Below are positions 1 through 8,752 of a DNA stretch of 64,000 bases, piece by piece. The position numbers and the translations under genes are program-made. Numbering within the stretch: the first letter of the stretch is position 1; the number at the start of each line of letters is the position of its first letter. The notes under the pieces were generated by a model. It saw only the letters and a program-made list of their open reading frames with translations. It made no database searches and was not told the DNA's origin. This DNA is from CAYSSJ01 sp964433675 (lineage in GTDB: Bacteria > Cloacimonadota > Cloacimonadia > Cloacimonadales > TCS61): NCBI GenBank assembly GCA_964433675.1, contig CAYSSJ010000012.1, positions 1 through 64,000 of the forward strand. The letters run 5' to 3'.

Positions 1-3000
1 GAAAGACTGAACTCTATCGTCGTCTCCGGGTTGAACGGATTAGGGTAGTTGATTAGTGATGAAATCTTACCTTCTACCGGCAGATCGGTTTCCTGTTCTT
101 CGGTTGGATAAAAAGAAAATCTCGTTTGCAGTTCCCGAACTTTTTTCTGGTATGCATCCAGTGATGCGGTCTTTACAGTACTGTTTTCCGGTAATGCTCT
201 TTCACCGGTTTCGGATAGCTTTAGATAAGCATAGCCTTGATCGATCATTGCCAGTACTATTTCATCAGGATCCTGTGAATTATTTATTATATCTTCCAAT
301 AGATCGATTGCAACTTCATATTCATTTTCTTTTATATAACACTTGGCAATGATTCTATTGACCGTTTTTTCTAGTGAAGTCCCGGTTTCAGGTTCAAGAC
401 TTTCCAAAAAGCCGATTAATCCGATAAAATCCTGATCGGTGAGTGATTTAATATGATAAAGATAAAATACCGCTGTCCCGGCTGCATTGGATGAGGGGTA
501 ATCGGAAATAATCTGAAGCAAGGTCTGTTCGGCACTTGCATAATCTCCGTTACCAATATCAGATGAAGCAGAATTCAACAGTAACATTTCATTGGAATAC
601 CTTGAATTGCCAAAATACCAGGCAGCCAAAGTATCCGGATCCAATCTATCGAGGTCAGCTGCTGTCAAATTAGTTCCGCTGATATCGACTTCTGTTTCTT
701 GATCCCAATCTACATTAATTAACAAATAACTGCCATCGTTGTCACTTATAGTAATCTCCGAACCGTTCTCCATACTGTATGTATCCTGCCATCCGCAATA
801 TTCTGCATAAGCGTTATTTTGAATAGTAATAAACTCAAAAGGATCCTCGCCTGTAAATTCTGTGCCATCATAGCATAGCATTCCGAAACCATCATTGTTT
901 ACTAATGTTACATGTTCAAATATATCGAAAAGAACTCCATTTGCAACAAAACCATTACTATGGTTATTACTAATAATAGTATTGGAAACAGTTGAATAGA
1001 ATTCCGCTGTATCATATAAATATATCCCGATACCATTCCCATTAAAAACTGAACCAAAATTAACGTATTCCAGATTAACAGGAGATTCATAGGCAGAGAT
1101 GGAACCTCTGTTGTTTATTATATTACAAGATCGCTCGGAGGTACCTTCGATGGTAAGTTTATGGCCGTCCCGGGCAATGAACTCACCTGCATTTTGGAAA
1201 TCCGTTAGATACAAATTCAGTTTTGCCATATAGGGAGATTCAGATATTTTTTCTATCGCAAGTTTTCGGATACCCGATATGGCACAATTAACAAACCAAA
1301 ACTCATCTTCATGGTTAGGATCTTTGATAAAAATACCATCCCATAATTCTTCCTCTTCTGAAGAAGAGATGGTAATTACCTCGCCTGGATCTTGAGAATC
1401 ATCGGTTGTAATTATCCCTCCATTTTGTGCTATTATCCTATCACCGGGAATCCAGTTGCCATTACTAAAAGAGCCCTGTTCACTTCCGATAATCGAGCTG
1501 CCCCAATCGAGGAATAGCATAGAGCCCGTACCGTCTATTATCACTCCGGAACCACTTTTCAATGACAACATGCTATCAGAATTAAGCTCGAAATAACCAC
1601 TATTCTCTATGGTAAGATTCGATTTCACCAAATGCAAAGTCCCATATTCTTCGTAAGTACCGTTGATAATAGCGTTAGAACCCGAAGATAAAACAAGTGA
1701 ACTCTCGTTCATAAAACTGCCGTTAACGACAAATTCTCCAGTGACATCACACACAGGAATATTCGCACTTTGCAAACTATTTAAGGAGGCAATTCCCCCG
1801 TTAACGATATTGAAATCTTCTATTCTGAAAATGTTTGTATCATTTGCTAAAATTGACAATGTCCCATTATCTTCGACATCGATATTGGTGATATATATAT
1901 CCCCATAGCTAATGCCATCTCCATTTGCGATAATACCTGCGTTTGTATTTTCATCTACTGACAGCAAAGTATCAGAGACTCTCAACTCACCTTCATTAAT
2001 AACTATGACTTCACTACCGTTATGTAGTGTCAGATCAATAATATTTAAATCTACGCCGTCTATAGTCAGGGTACTATTATCGGATACGGTGATACTGTGA
2101 AATAGTGCTAATGTTTCACCATCTATGGTTGTATCATTGGTAATATGCCAATCACCGTAATATATACATTCTTCGAGCGAAGTATCGATATTATTGAATA
2201 CATAAGGTTCTCCTTCCGGTGTAATGATAGCCAAGTTATAATTTGGATGCTCCAGCAAATTATGGAATGTTACCATATATTCAGGATATGGGCCTGAGAG
2301 ATCATATTCATTATAGGAATTCATATAAACATCATATCCTGTTATATCCAATTCATGGAATATTATGCGGAAGTCATTTTGTTTATAATCTGTTAAGTTG
2401 GTAAGGTTCTTCATAAATTTTGGATTCGAAATATCATTGATCAAAGGATCGTAGTTGTCATATGGATAGTTAACATTATGTGTGGGTGCCATAACATCCC
2501 ATGTCCATGCGTATCCACTATCATCTACCCAAATAGCATTAATCTCTCGTTCATTTGTAACATATGGTACAATACCACCAAAAGTAGCAGTTGAGGAGCA
2601 TCGCTCATAAATTGTTCCACTAATGTCATCTAAAGGATTGAACATTCTGACGATGATATTATATGATTGGGGATCGAAGTTATGGTAATAATTATTATTA
2701 GGTATAAAGCTTTGTAGTCCTTCATTATATAATGTAAGCAAACATGAAGTGTTTTCGGCATACCTTTCGAACAAGACCGAATGGTTATTCACAACTCTAT
2801 GATTGAAGTCGATATGTTCGTACAGATACTCATCGTTCCATTCATATAGTATGATAGGATCAGTAGGTTGGTTTGGAGAATAATCGTAGTTTGCTTCCAA
2901 CGAGAGAATGTCATTAAATGCAGTAAAAGCGTATATCTTCTTTGTGCTGTCGGTTATAAATGTGGAGACAAACTTATGATTATCACATTCAACTTCTTGT

Positions 3001-4010
3001 ATATCCAGAGTTTCATACGGACATATCTTTTCTTGAGAAAAATGATATATCTTTCCATAATCGGAAGATATATATACTTGACCGTCAGCATCGACAATCG
3101 GTCTGGTTAGAAATTGTTGATTTTCTTCCCAATTTGATATATCATTGTGTATTACATTCAGATAATAGTCAACAACAACCAACCTTCCTTTATTACTGAC
3201 AGCTATCAAATTAGGTGGATCTTTTAGGTCAAAGGCAAGCGGAGCACTGAAGAAATCTTCGTCCGTATCATCAATAAACCTAGCACTTTCCAAAGTATAA
3301 TTATTGGGAACAGACAAATCGATTTTGAATATATGAAAAATGCCGGGGATGAAGATGTTATCACCGATTACTGTTGGTGTCGCCACATATTCATAAAGAG
3401 AATGGTCATCCGAATAACTTCTTTCGATTTGCCTCAGATCGAATGCCCATTCGACACAATAGTTAGAGTCAAAATTTGATGATATTCCCATTATTACGCC
3501 ACTTTTGTTCAATACGATTAGTTGTTTGTTCTCTTCATCCAAAACCGGACTTGCCCAAGAACCGGTACCACCATCAAACCTAGCGTAAGCTTCTCTTTCT
3601 CCATATGTATCTTTCATTAATGGTAAGTCATTTTTCTCATCATATGCATTCCTTCCACATGGTGGTAATGTGGCTAAGTTTGTCGTCTCAAATTCGTCAT
3701 CAAATTCAAAAAATGTATTACTGCCCCACGACCATCCAAAATAAGAATTATCAATTTCGGTTCTGAATAAAAAAGCATCTTGCCCTATTAATACTCTAGA
3801 TAATCTATATGGAACCAATCCAAACGATGACATATAGATCTCATTAGAAAAATTTACTCTTTCTGTAGAAACTGCAGGAATATTTCGGATTCTATCCGCA
3901 AAAGGAAGTTCATTAGATGTTGGTTTCGTTTTCCCTCCCCACAAATTATAATGTCCTAGACTGATTATAAGTATGATAACTATTATCAATATATTTTCTC
4001 TTTTTTTCAT
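1..4010 (-). CDS. Secreted giant repeat protein with type A C-terminal sorting signal, 3' end cut by window
   Basis: About 1,336 codons are readable and the frame is still open at base 1. The start is an ATG at 4010 with GGAGAT just upstream. The N-terminus is a signal peptide (KKR, then an Ile/Leu-rich core). Residues of roughly 60-600 resemble a propeller-like or PQQ-like repeat region (patterns such as GDNIFIPG and DGQVYISSDYGKIYHF). Roughly 720-1,150 is a low-complexity Asn/Gly/Ser repeat typical of right-handed parallel beta-helices. Next comes a TPR-like helical stretch (ASAEQTLLQIISDYPSS). The last visible residues are NYPNPFNPETTIEFS, the hallmark of the Por/T9SS type A sorting domain (TIGR04183-like). 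It is therefore probably exported and attached to the cell surface. Substrate or ligand is unknown. Only the last part of the sorting domain should be missing. Confidence 0.85.
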   Translation of the reverse strand, partial: MKKRENILIIVIILIISLGHYNLWGGKTKPTSNELPFADRIRNIPAVSTERVNFSNEIYMSSFGLVPYRLSRVLIGQDAFLFRTEIDNSYFGWSWGSNTFFEFDDEFETTNLATLPPCGRNAYDEKNDLPLMKDTYGEREAYARFDGGTGSWASPVLDEENKQLIVLNKSGVIMGISSNFDSNYCVEWAFDLRQIERSYSDDHSLYEYVATPTVIGDNIFIPGIFHIFKIDLSVPNNYTLESARFIDDTDEDFFSAPLAFDLKDPPNLIAVSNKGRLVVVDYYLNVIHNDISNWEENQQFLTRPIVDADGQVYISSDYGKIYHFSQEKICPYETLDIQEVECDNHKFVSTFITDSTKKIYAFTAFNDILSLEANYDYSPNQPTDPIILYEWNDEYLYEHIDFNHRVVNNHSVLFERYAENTSCLLTLYNEGLQSFIPNNNYYHNFDPQSYNIIVRMFNPLDDISGTIYERCSSTATFGGIVPYVTNEREINAIWVDDSGYAWTWDVMAPTHNVNYPYDNYDPLINDISNPKFMKNLTNLTDYKQNDFRIIFHELDITGYDVYMNSYNEYDLSGPYPEYMVTFHNLLEHPNYNLAIITPEGEPYVFNNIDTSLEECIYYGDWHITNDTTIDGETLALFHSITVSDNSTLTIDGVDLNIIDLTLHNGSEVIVINEGELRVSDTLLSVDENTNAGIIANGDGISYGDIYITNIDVEDNGTLSILANDTNIFRIEDFNIVNGGIASLNSLQSANIPVCDVTGEFVVNGSFMNESSLVLSSGSNAIINGTYEEYGTLHLVKSNLTIENSGYFELNSDSMLSLKSGSGVIIDGTGSMLFLDWGSSIIGSEQGSFSNGNWIPGDRIIAQNGGIITTDDSQDPGEVITISSSEEEELWDGIFIKDPNHEDEFWFVNCAISGIRKLAIEKISESPYMAKLNLYLTDFQNAGEFIARDGHKLTIEGTSERSCNIINNRGSISAYESPVNLEYVNFGSVFNGNGIGIYLYDTAEFYSTVSNTIISNNHSNGFVANGVLFDIFEHVTLVNNDGFGMLCYDGTEFTGEDPFEFITIQNNAYAEYCGWQDTYSMENGSEITISDNDGSYLLINVDWDQETEVDISGTNLTAADLDRLDPDTLAAWYFGNSRYSNEMLLLNSASSDIGNGDYASAEQTLLQIISDYPSSNAAGTAVFYLYHIKSLTDQDFIGLIGFLESLEPETGTSLEKTVNRIIAKCYIKENEYEVAIDLLEDIINNSQDPDEIVLAMIDQGYAYLKLSETGERALPENSTVKTASLDAYQKKVRELQTRFSFYPTEEQETDLPVEGKISSLINYPNPFNPETTIEFSL

Positions 4011-4014
4011 TTTA

Positions 4015-4020
4015 ATCTCC
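4015..4020 (-). promoter_or_regulatory. Ribosome binding site of the giant secreted protein
   Basis: GGAGAT read on the minus strand lies four bases before the ATG at 4010. It supports this start for a gene whose other end lies outside the window. Confidence 0.6.
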
Positions 4021-4074
4021 TAACATATAAATTATTTTTTTTGTATTTTAAAATGTATATATATTTCTGATCAT

Positions 4075-4287
4075 TCATGGAGGGTGACTAGTAATGATAA
4101 ATCTGTTTACATAACAAATGAATATAATCTCCAGCACATAGTTGCGACCGTTGTTTGAAATAGGGCATAAGACACCGTATTTTATAGTTTGATAGAGAGT
4201 TCTGAAGCTGGGGGAAGGTAGCTTATTATGATATTTTTTGACAAGCGGATGTGAATAATAATTAAATCCATAAGCAAATATCTTCAT
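4075..4287 (-). CDS. Small ORF of uncertain status, possible gene remnant
   Basis: A 70-codon frame starts with ATG after a good Shine-Dalgarno (GGAGAG, five bases upstream). Its first residues, MKIFAYGFNYYSH, vaguely recall the N-terminus of fumarylacetoacetate-hydrolase-family proteins, which often begin with a short strand followed by G-NY-H. The rest does not continue that family and the frame is far too short. It could be a decayed fragment, a chance ORF, or a real small protein upstream of the secreted repeat protein. I do not assign a function. Confidence 0.28.
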   Translation of the reverse strand: MKIFAYGFNYYSHPLVKKYHNKLPSPSFRTLYQTIKYGVLCPISNNGRNYVLEIIFICYVNRFIITSHPP

Positions 4288-4499
4288 TTTCTCTCCTCAT
4301 CATATCGGTATCGGTAAAACAATTATTCTCATTAATTCTTTATTCATCGTTCTACCGATATTATCATAACCACAATTATTATTGTTAATATCTCTGTCAA
4401 CACATTTTTAAATAATGAATTATGGAGAATGGAAATTGGGGAAATAGGGCTGTTTAGAGAAATCCCAAGATCGGATTATGGTAGCGATTCATTTTGCTG

Positions 4500-4880
4500 A
4501 AAGGGAAAAGTAATAGCCTGCGCCTTCAGGCGTAGGGTTTTCCAAGCACCAAATTCCAAATACCAAACAAATCCCAATTCCCAATGAACAAATGACCGAA
4601 ACAATTCAACGATTGAACGACTCAACACCTCAACGATTCAACCAATCAACCAATCAACAAATTAACCAATCAACATCATCCTGCTTCTCTTGCACCAACT
4701 CACACTTCGATACGCTCCGGCTTGTGCCGAAGCTACTCAGTGTGACATGTTCTATTCTCTACCTTCTATCTTCTTACTTCCTACTACTTACTGCTTACTA
4801 CCTACTAATCCCTAAACTGCATTAACCATTAACCATTATACATTATACATTATACATTATACATTCTCAATTGAATCATC
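4500..4880. repeat. Degenerate composite repeat, left copy of a long-range inverted pair
   Basis: Non-coding stretch with three recognisable blocks: a near-palindrome around GCGCCTTCAGGCGT (about 4518-4534), a low-complexity block of CAA/ATTCAAC/CCAATC motifs followed by a segment containing CTTCGATACGCTCC (4550-4752), and CTAAACTGCATTAACCATT with a short tandem run and CTCAATTGAAT (4810-4877). All three reappear in the same relative order, reverse-complemented, between 37,577 and 38,585. The stretch has no convincing ORF despite an open frame at 4592-4825, whose product is only N/Q/S/T/L/Y-rich low-complexity translation. Confidence 0.75.
4834..4861. repeat. Tandem heptamer repeat (CATTATA)x4
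   Basis: Four exact head-to-tail copies of CATTATA, followed by a diverged CATTCTC. The inverted right-hand copy of the surrounding repeat (near 37,602-37,620) has only a single unit, so copy number differs between the two copies, as expected of slippage. Confidence 0.8.
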
Positions 4881-4901
4881 CTGCCAACAGCCATTAAGCA
4901 A

Positions 4902-4935
4902 AAGACTGGAGCATAAATAAATACACTCCAGTCTT
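4902..4935 (-). terminator. Likely intrinsic terminator of the lemA-TPM operon
   Basis: A perfect 10-bp inverted repeat, AAGACTGGAG and CTCCAGTCTT, with a 14-base loop lies about 38 bases past the stop of the last TPM gene. On the minus strand it is followed by TTTGCTT, a short and imperfect U-tract. Confidence 0.6.
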
Positions 4936-4972
4936 CAGTGGGAGGTTTGGGAGGTTTGAGACGTAAAAAAAA

Positions 4973-5713
4973 TTACCAGCCACCAGAAGCTCCGCCACCA
5001 CCGAAGCCGCCTCCGCCACCGCCGAAGCCGCCAAAGCCACCGAATCCACCGCGACTTCCGCCACCTCGACTGCCCATGCTGCCGAGTAAGAGCCAAGGTA
5101 GGAGTGAGCCGCCGCTACGGTTCTTCCTGCCGAATATGCTCATCGCAAAGATAAAAATGAACAGTATAAGCCCGAGTGGGAGTTGCGCAGTCTGAGAGCC
5201 ATGTTCCTGCCGGTATCGGGCCAGTTCTTCATCGGAGATGACAAATTGGTCGTCTATTAGTCCGGAGAGGGCACTCATCCCATCACGAATGCCGCCGGAA
5301 TAATTGCCTCTGCTAAAATGGGGAGTGATCACATTACGGATGATATATCCTGCTTTGAGATCGGTGATGATATGCTCCAAACCGTAACCAACTTCGATGC
5401 GCAGTTTCTTCTCTCTTTGAGCTATCAAGAGCAGAATGCCGTTATCCAAATCTTGCTGACCCAATCCCCAGCTTTCTGCTACTCTCATCGAATAATCTTC
5501 CAAAGCCTCACCTTGCAAAGAAGGGATGGTGAGCAGTACCAACTGGGCGGAAGTGCGCTCTTCAAGCTGCCTGAGATCACTTTCTAATTGTGCTTTTTGC
5601 TGTGAAGATAAAAAACCGGCATTATCGTTTATTCTCCCTCTCAGAGGAGGAACTTCCAAAGCAACTAACCCCTGAGCTATAAATACTATGCAAATTATTA
5701 TTATCTGTTTCAT
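4973..5713 (-). CDS. TPM-domain (YgcG-type) exported protein with Gly-rich tail
   Basis: 246 residues. N-terminal signal peptide or membrane anchor (about residues 1-18), then a TPM domain (PF04536, formerly DUF477). Recognisable family patterns are GRINDNAGFLS, AQLVLLTIPSL and NGILLLIAQREKKLRIEVGYGLE. A C-terminal membrane segment (LPLGLILFIFIFAMSIFG) is followed by a long tail of GGFGG repeats, the usual architecture of this family. ATG at 5713 is preferred over an in-frame TTG six bases upstream because GGAG sits eight bases before the ATG. The gene starts two bases after the stop of the preceding TPM gene and belongs to a lemA-TPM-TPM operon. TPM proteins are linked to membrane or photosystem repair in some organisms. 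The exact role here is unknown. Confidence 0.88.
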   Translation of the reverse strand: MKQIIIICIVFIAQGLVALEVPPLRGRINDNAGFLSSQQKAQLESDLRQLEERTSAQLVLLTIPSLQGEALEDYSMRVAESWGLGQQDLDNGILLLIAQREKKLRIEVGYGLEHIITDLKAGYIIRNVITPHFSRGNYSGGIRDGMSALSGLIDDQFVISDEELARYRQEHGSQTAQLPLGLILFIFIFAMSIFGRKNRSGGSLLPWLLLGSMGSRGGGSRGGFGGFGGFGGGGGGFGGGGASGGW

Positions 5714-5715
5714 GA

Positions 5716-6390
5716 TCAAGTCTCCAAAATCGCTATTTCGTTATCGAGTTCATTTACCGTGCCCGGTTTGATGGGGAAATGCTCGGCCAATAGTACGCCG
5801 CACTCTTCTATGGCTTCGGCAAGATGATCCACCATCTTTCCTGCATGGATACCGTCTATGATGTGTTGAACTATCTCCTGCCATTTTTTCTGTGGTATCT
5901 TGGCACTGATACCTGAGTCTGCCAAGAGAAGCACTCTCTTTTCCAGATATGAGATGAAGATGAGGATACCGGTACTGTCTTTGGTATTATGCACTCCTGC
6001 TTCTATGAAATGCCGCATTGCTCGGTTCTCCACCTTTTCTTTGAGCACTCTATTCGGTACTATCAGCCGTTCTATCAAAGTGATACTGGCAATGAAATAT
6101 ACTATACCGATCACCAGAAAAGTAGAGAATCCATAAAACAGAACAATATAGCTGACATCGTAATTCCAGAACATCGTGCTGAGCCAGGATTCTATCGGGC
6201 TGACGAAAAACATCATGATGATGAAATAGACGAATCCACAGATCAGTGAGAAATATAGTTCCCACAGGGAATATTCATCACTCTCCTTTATGAAAGCAGT
6301 GGCGATCTCGCCGGTTGTTTTGCTTTCGGCTTTTTTTACAGTTTCGCTCAATCGGTCGATATGTTTTTGTGTCAGTTTAAACTTTGCCAT
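5716..6390 (-). CDS. TPM-domain membrane protein
   Basis: 224 residues from the ATG at 6390, which has AGGAGA upstream. A longer frame back to 6468 would overlap lemA and adds no family residues. The opening helix MAKFKLTQKHIDRLSETVKK leads into the first TPM strand TTGEIATAFI. Two membrane segments (about 44-63 and 81-106) are inserted in the domain, after which the fold resumes with NTKDSTGILIFIS and KRVLLLADSGI. This split TPM arrangement is common in the partner gene of lemA clusters. It lies 13 bases after lemA and two bases before the next TPM gene, so the three are almost certainly co-transcribed. Biochemical role not established. Confidence 0.85.
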   Translation of the reverse strand: MAKFKLTQKHIDRLSETVKKAESKTTGEIATAFIKESDEYSLWELYFSLICGFVYFIIMMFFVSPIESWLSTMFWNYDVSYIVLFYGFSTFLVIGIVYFIASITLIERLIVPNRVLKEKVENRAMRHFIEAGVHNTKDSTGILIFISYLEKRVLLLADSGISAKIPQKKWQEIVQHIIDGIHAGKMVDHLAEAIEECGVLLAEHFPIKPGTVNELDNEIAILET

Positions 6391-6403
6391 TAGATCTCCT
6401 TGG

Positions 6404-7015
6404 TTAAAATTCCACTTGCGGAGCCTCGTCGGCACCTTCCGTAGCAGTGAAATAGGGGCGTTGTTCAAATCCGTATAAATTGGCTATGAAAACACGTGGG
6501 AACTGACGTATGTAAGTGTTGTAGTTTCGTGCGCTTTCGTTGAAGCGACGACGTTCTACTGCGATCCGGTTTTCCGTGCCTTCCAGTTGATCCTGAAGAG
6601 CCAGAAAGTTTTGGTTAGCTTTCAAATCCGGATAATCTTCCACTACAACCATCAAACGGCTGAGTGCAGAGGAAAGCTGAGCTTGTGATTGCTGGAATTG
6701 TTGGAACATTTCCGGATTATCCAAAAGCCCTTCCGAAAGCTCCAAAGTACCTGCTGCGCGCGATCGTGCTTCGGTTACCATCTGAAAAGTTTCCCTTTCA
6801 TGAGAGGCATAGCCGCGTACGGTTTCCACTAGATTCGGGATTAGATCGAAGCGGCGCTGATAGACATTCTCTACCTGTCCCCACTTCTCTTTTACATCTT
6901 CATCCATCTGTACCATATTATTGTATGATCCGACAAAATAACCGTATATGATAATAATGAGCAGGATAAAAGCGCCAAGAGCTATCCCACAACCGGTCAA
7001 AACTTTTTTATTCAT
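6404..7015 (-). CDS. lemA: LemA family membrane protein
   Basis: 203 residues, typical LemA length. One N-terminal membrane helix (residues about 9-28) is followed by the family signature: YNNMVQMDEDVKEKWGQV, then RRFDLIPNLVETVRGYASHE, then a helical coiled region ending NARNYNTYIRQFP-like and FYGFEQRPYF-like motifs. ATG at 7015 has a strong GGAGG ribosome site. LemA proteins are membrane-anchored helical bundles with an exposed domain and are repeatedly found beside TPM-domain genes, as here. First gene of the operon, with a recognisable promoter at 7045-7073. Confidence 0.95.
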   Translation of the reverse strand: MNKKVLTGCGIALGAFILLIIIIYGYFVGSYNNMVQMDEDVKEKWGQVENVYQRRFDLIPNLVETVRGYASHERETFQMVTEARSRAAGTLELSEGLLDNPEMFQQFQQSQAQLSSALSRLMVVVEDYPDLKANQNFLALQDQLEGTENRIAVERRRFNESARNYNTYIRQFPRVFIANLYGFEQRPYFTATEGADEAPQVEF

Positions 7016-7044
7016 CTTACATCCTCCATTCTCATTTTTTGTAC

Positions 7045-7073
7045 TTTATCAGCAGTGACGGTTTTTTCGTCAA
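7045..7073 (-). promoter_or_regulatory. Sigma-70-type promoter of the lemA operon
   Basis: On the minus strand TTGACG, a 17-base spacer, then GATAAA. The lemA ATG lies 30 bases beyond the -10 box. Confidence 0.6.
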
Positions 7074-7109
7074 ATAGATTCTACTGTTTCGCTTATAAAA
7101 ATACCATTT

Positions 7110-8750
7110 TCATTTATTTTCCTTGTTTTCCAGATATGAGGTAGCAGTTTTGATGATCTCCTCATTAATCCCCAAAATATCGGCTATCATGAGAGCGGCA
7201 CGAGGTGCAGGTGAGTCTGCTTCTACCGCTTCCAATTCATAATTCATGTACTTGTGAAGTTCTTGTAGTCTTCGAGAGAGGATATCTTGCCGCTGCAAGT
7301 CCAAAGCACGATACTGGTCTGCCGTGAGACCGATCACTCGGAAATGATCTACACTTTTAAATTGAGAGAGCTCGGAGAAGTGAGTAGCACACAAGACAAG
7401 ATGAGAGCTGTTTTTCAGATATTTGATCAGAGCTCGGGATAGGGCGCTCCCTTCTTGCGGATTTGTCCCGCGGGCAAATTCATCTAGCAAAAACAATCCG
7501 CTTCCCGGTTTTTGCAAAGCTTCGTTTATTGCCACTATTTCGGAGGCGAAACTGCTCAAGTCCATGCGCTCCGGCTTGATGCCGCTGAAAAATATGAAAT
7601 CTACCAAAGGCAGAGATGCTCGTTTGCATGGTGTGGGGATAGCATGAATAAGACAGTAGATCAATTGAGCGCTAGTTTTGAGTATCGTGGTCTTACCACC
7701 CATATTTGAGCCGGTGATGATAGCGACATGGCGCTGCATTTTCAGACCTACCGGCTGATATTTCATGCCACTTTGTTCCAAGCTTTTCTTGGTCGGGATA
7801 TTGATAGCATCTTCAAAATATAAATTGCTGTTTTTAGTTACTTCGGGGATGCAGCACTGGTTTTGCACTCCGAAAAGAGCACGAGCCAATAGATAGTCGA
7901 ATTTCGCTACCTTCTCACCGGCAGAAAACAAATCGGTAGCATAGACAGAGATTACTTTGGTTATCAGCTCTCGCACCTTGATCTCAGCTTGGCTCAGTTT
8001 TCGCTCTGCTTTTTTTATCTCTTCTTCGAGTGCTAGTATCTCCTCTGTCTTACGTAATTTGAAAATACAGTTGGCGAAGTTTTCGCTTTCCGGATAAAAA
8101 CGAGGAGAGCCGGATAGCTTCTCAAGCAGTGGTTTATTTTGGCGCGATACGACCAAGCGTGGTTCTATATCAGCAAGATCGAGTTCTTCTTTGGCTTGTT
8201 CTAAAGTGTTCCAATAGATCTCTTCTTTTTTTCGTATCAGTTGCCGGACTGACTGTTTATGGGAGGAATAATCATCGGAGTATGAATCGCTGAGATGGAA
8301 AGCAGGGCTATTGTGCCCATCTTTGTCCAAAAAAATGAATAGCTCGTCAAATGGGGGAATATGCAAGACATGATCGGCTTTGTATTTCTTCAAAGATTCA
8401 AAGAGCTGATTCAGATAAAATACAAACTGTTTGATCTGTTGGATTTCGTTCACTTCGAGTGTGTAGAGAGATTTTGCCCGCGAGAAAGTGATTTCTATAG
8501 ATTCGATATGCATAAGCAAGGATGTCAGCTCGGGTACAAATCCCTTTTGCTTTTTTATCAGATTTATCAGAAATGAAAGCTGAGAGTACTCTTGCTCTGC
8601 TTCTTTTTCCTCGCCTGGTTTGAAGATATGCGGATTTTTTTTGTATTTTTTACCCACTTGTGAGATTGGATTTATCAGAGCGTCTATCTCATGTAAGTTA
8701 GCGCTTTTTTTTGTCACATCATCAATGACCATATTCACTTCCCGATTCAT
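7110..8750 (-). CDS. kamC: Lysine 5,6-aminomutase reactivase ATPase KamC (MutS-like)
   Basis: 546 residues. The C-terminal half is a MutS-type ABC ATPase: Walker A GSNMGGKT (347-354), Walker B LFLLDE (419-424), the MutS-like ARGTNP that follows, and ATHFSEL (455-461). The N-terminal 340 residues are helical and lack the MutS mismatch-binding domain. Its position directly after kamB and kamA identifies it as KamC, which with KamB is annotated as the reactivating factor for adenosylcobalamin-dependent lysine 5,6-aminomutase (KamDE). KamDE itself is not in the window. The start lies two bases after the kamB stop. A second ATG six codons in is possible. A general MutS2 role is unlikely because the Smr and clamp regions are absent. 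Confidence 0.85.
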   Translation of the reverse strand: MNREVNMVIDDVTKKSANLHEIDALINPISQVGKKYKKNPHIFKPGEEKEAEQEYSQLSFLINLIKKQKGFVPELTSLLMHIESIEITFSRAKSLYTLEVNEIQQIKQFVFYLNQLFESLKKYKADHVLHIPPFDELFIFLDKDGHNSPAFHLSDSYSDDYSSHKQSVRQLIRKKEEIYWNTLEQAKEELDLADIEPRLVVSRQNKPLLEKLSGSPRFYPESENFANCIFKLRKTEEILALEEEIKKAERKLSQAEIKVRELITKVISVYATDLFSAGEKVAKFDYLLARALFGVQNQCCIPEVTKNSNLYFEDAINIPTKKSLEQSGMKYQPVGLKMQRHVAIITGSNMGGKTTILKTSAQLIYCLIHAIPTPCKRASLPLVDFIFFSGIKPERMDLSSFASEIVAINEALQKPGSGLFLLDEFARGTNPQEGSALSRALIKYLKNSSHLVLCATHFSELSQFKSVDHFRVIGLTADQYRALDLQRQDILSRRLQELHKYMNYELEAVEADSPAPRAALMIADILGINEEIIKTATSYLENKENK

Positions 8751-8752
8751 AT

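Noticed and set aside
4592..4825. 77-codon plus-strand frame with N/Q/S/T-rich start
   Set aside because: It lies wholly inside the degenerate repeat, has no ribosome site and its translation is low-complexity.
4834..4861. Short tandem repeats as a CRISPR array
   Set aside because: Units are 7 bases with no spacers. No cas gene is in the window, and the CARF-like protein resembles RtcR and not a Cas accessory protein.
4938..5195. Proline-rich 85-codon frame on the plus strand
   Set aside because: It is the mirror of the Gly-rich tail of the TPM protein on the other strand. The proline runs are just complements of glycine codons.
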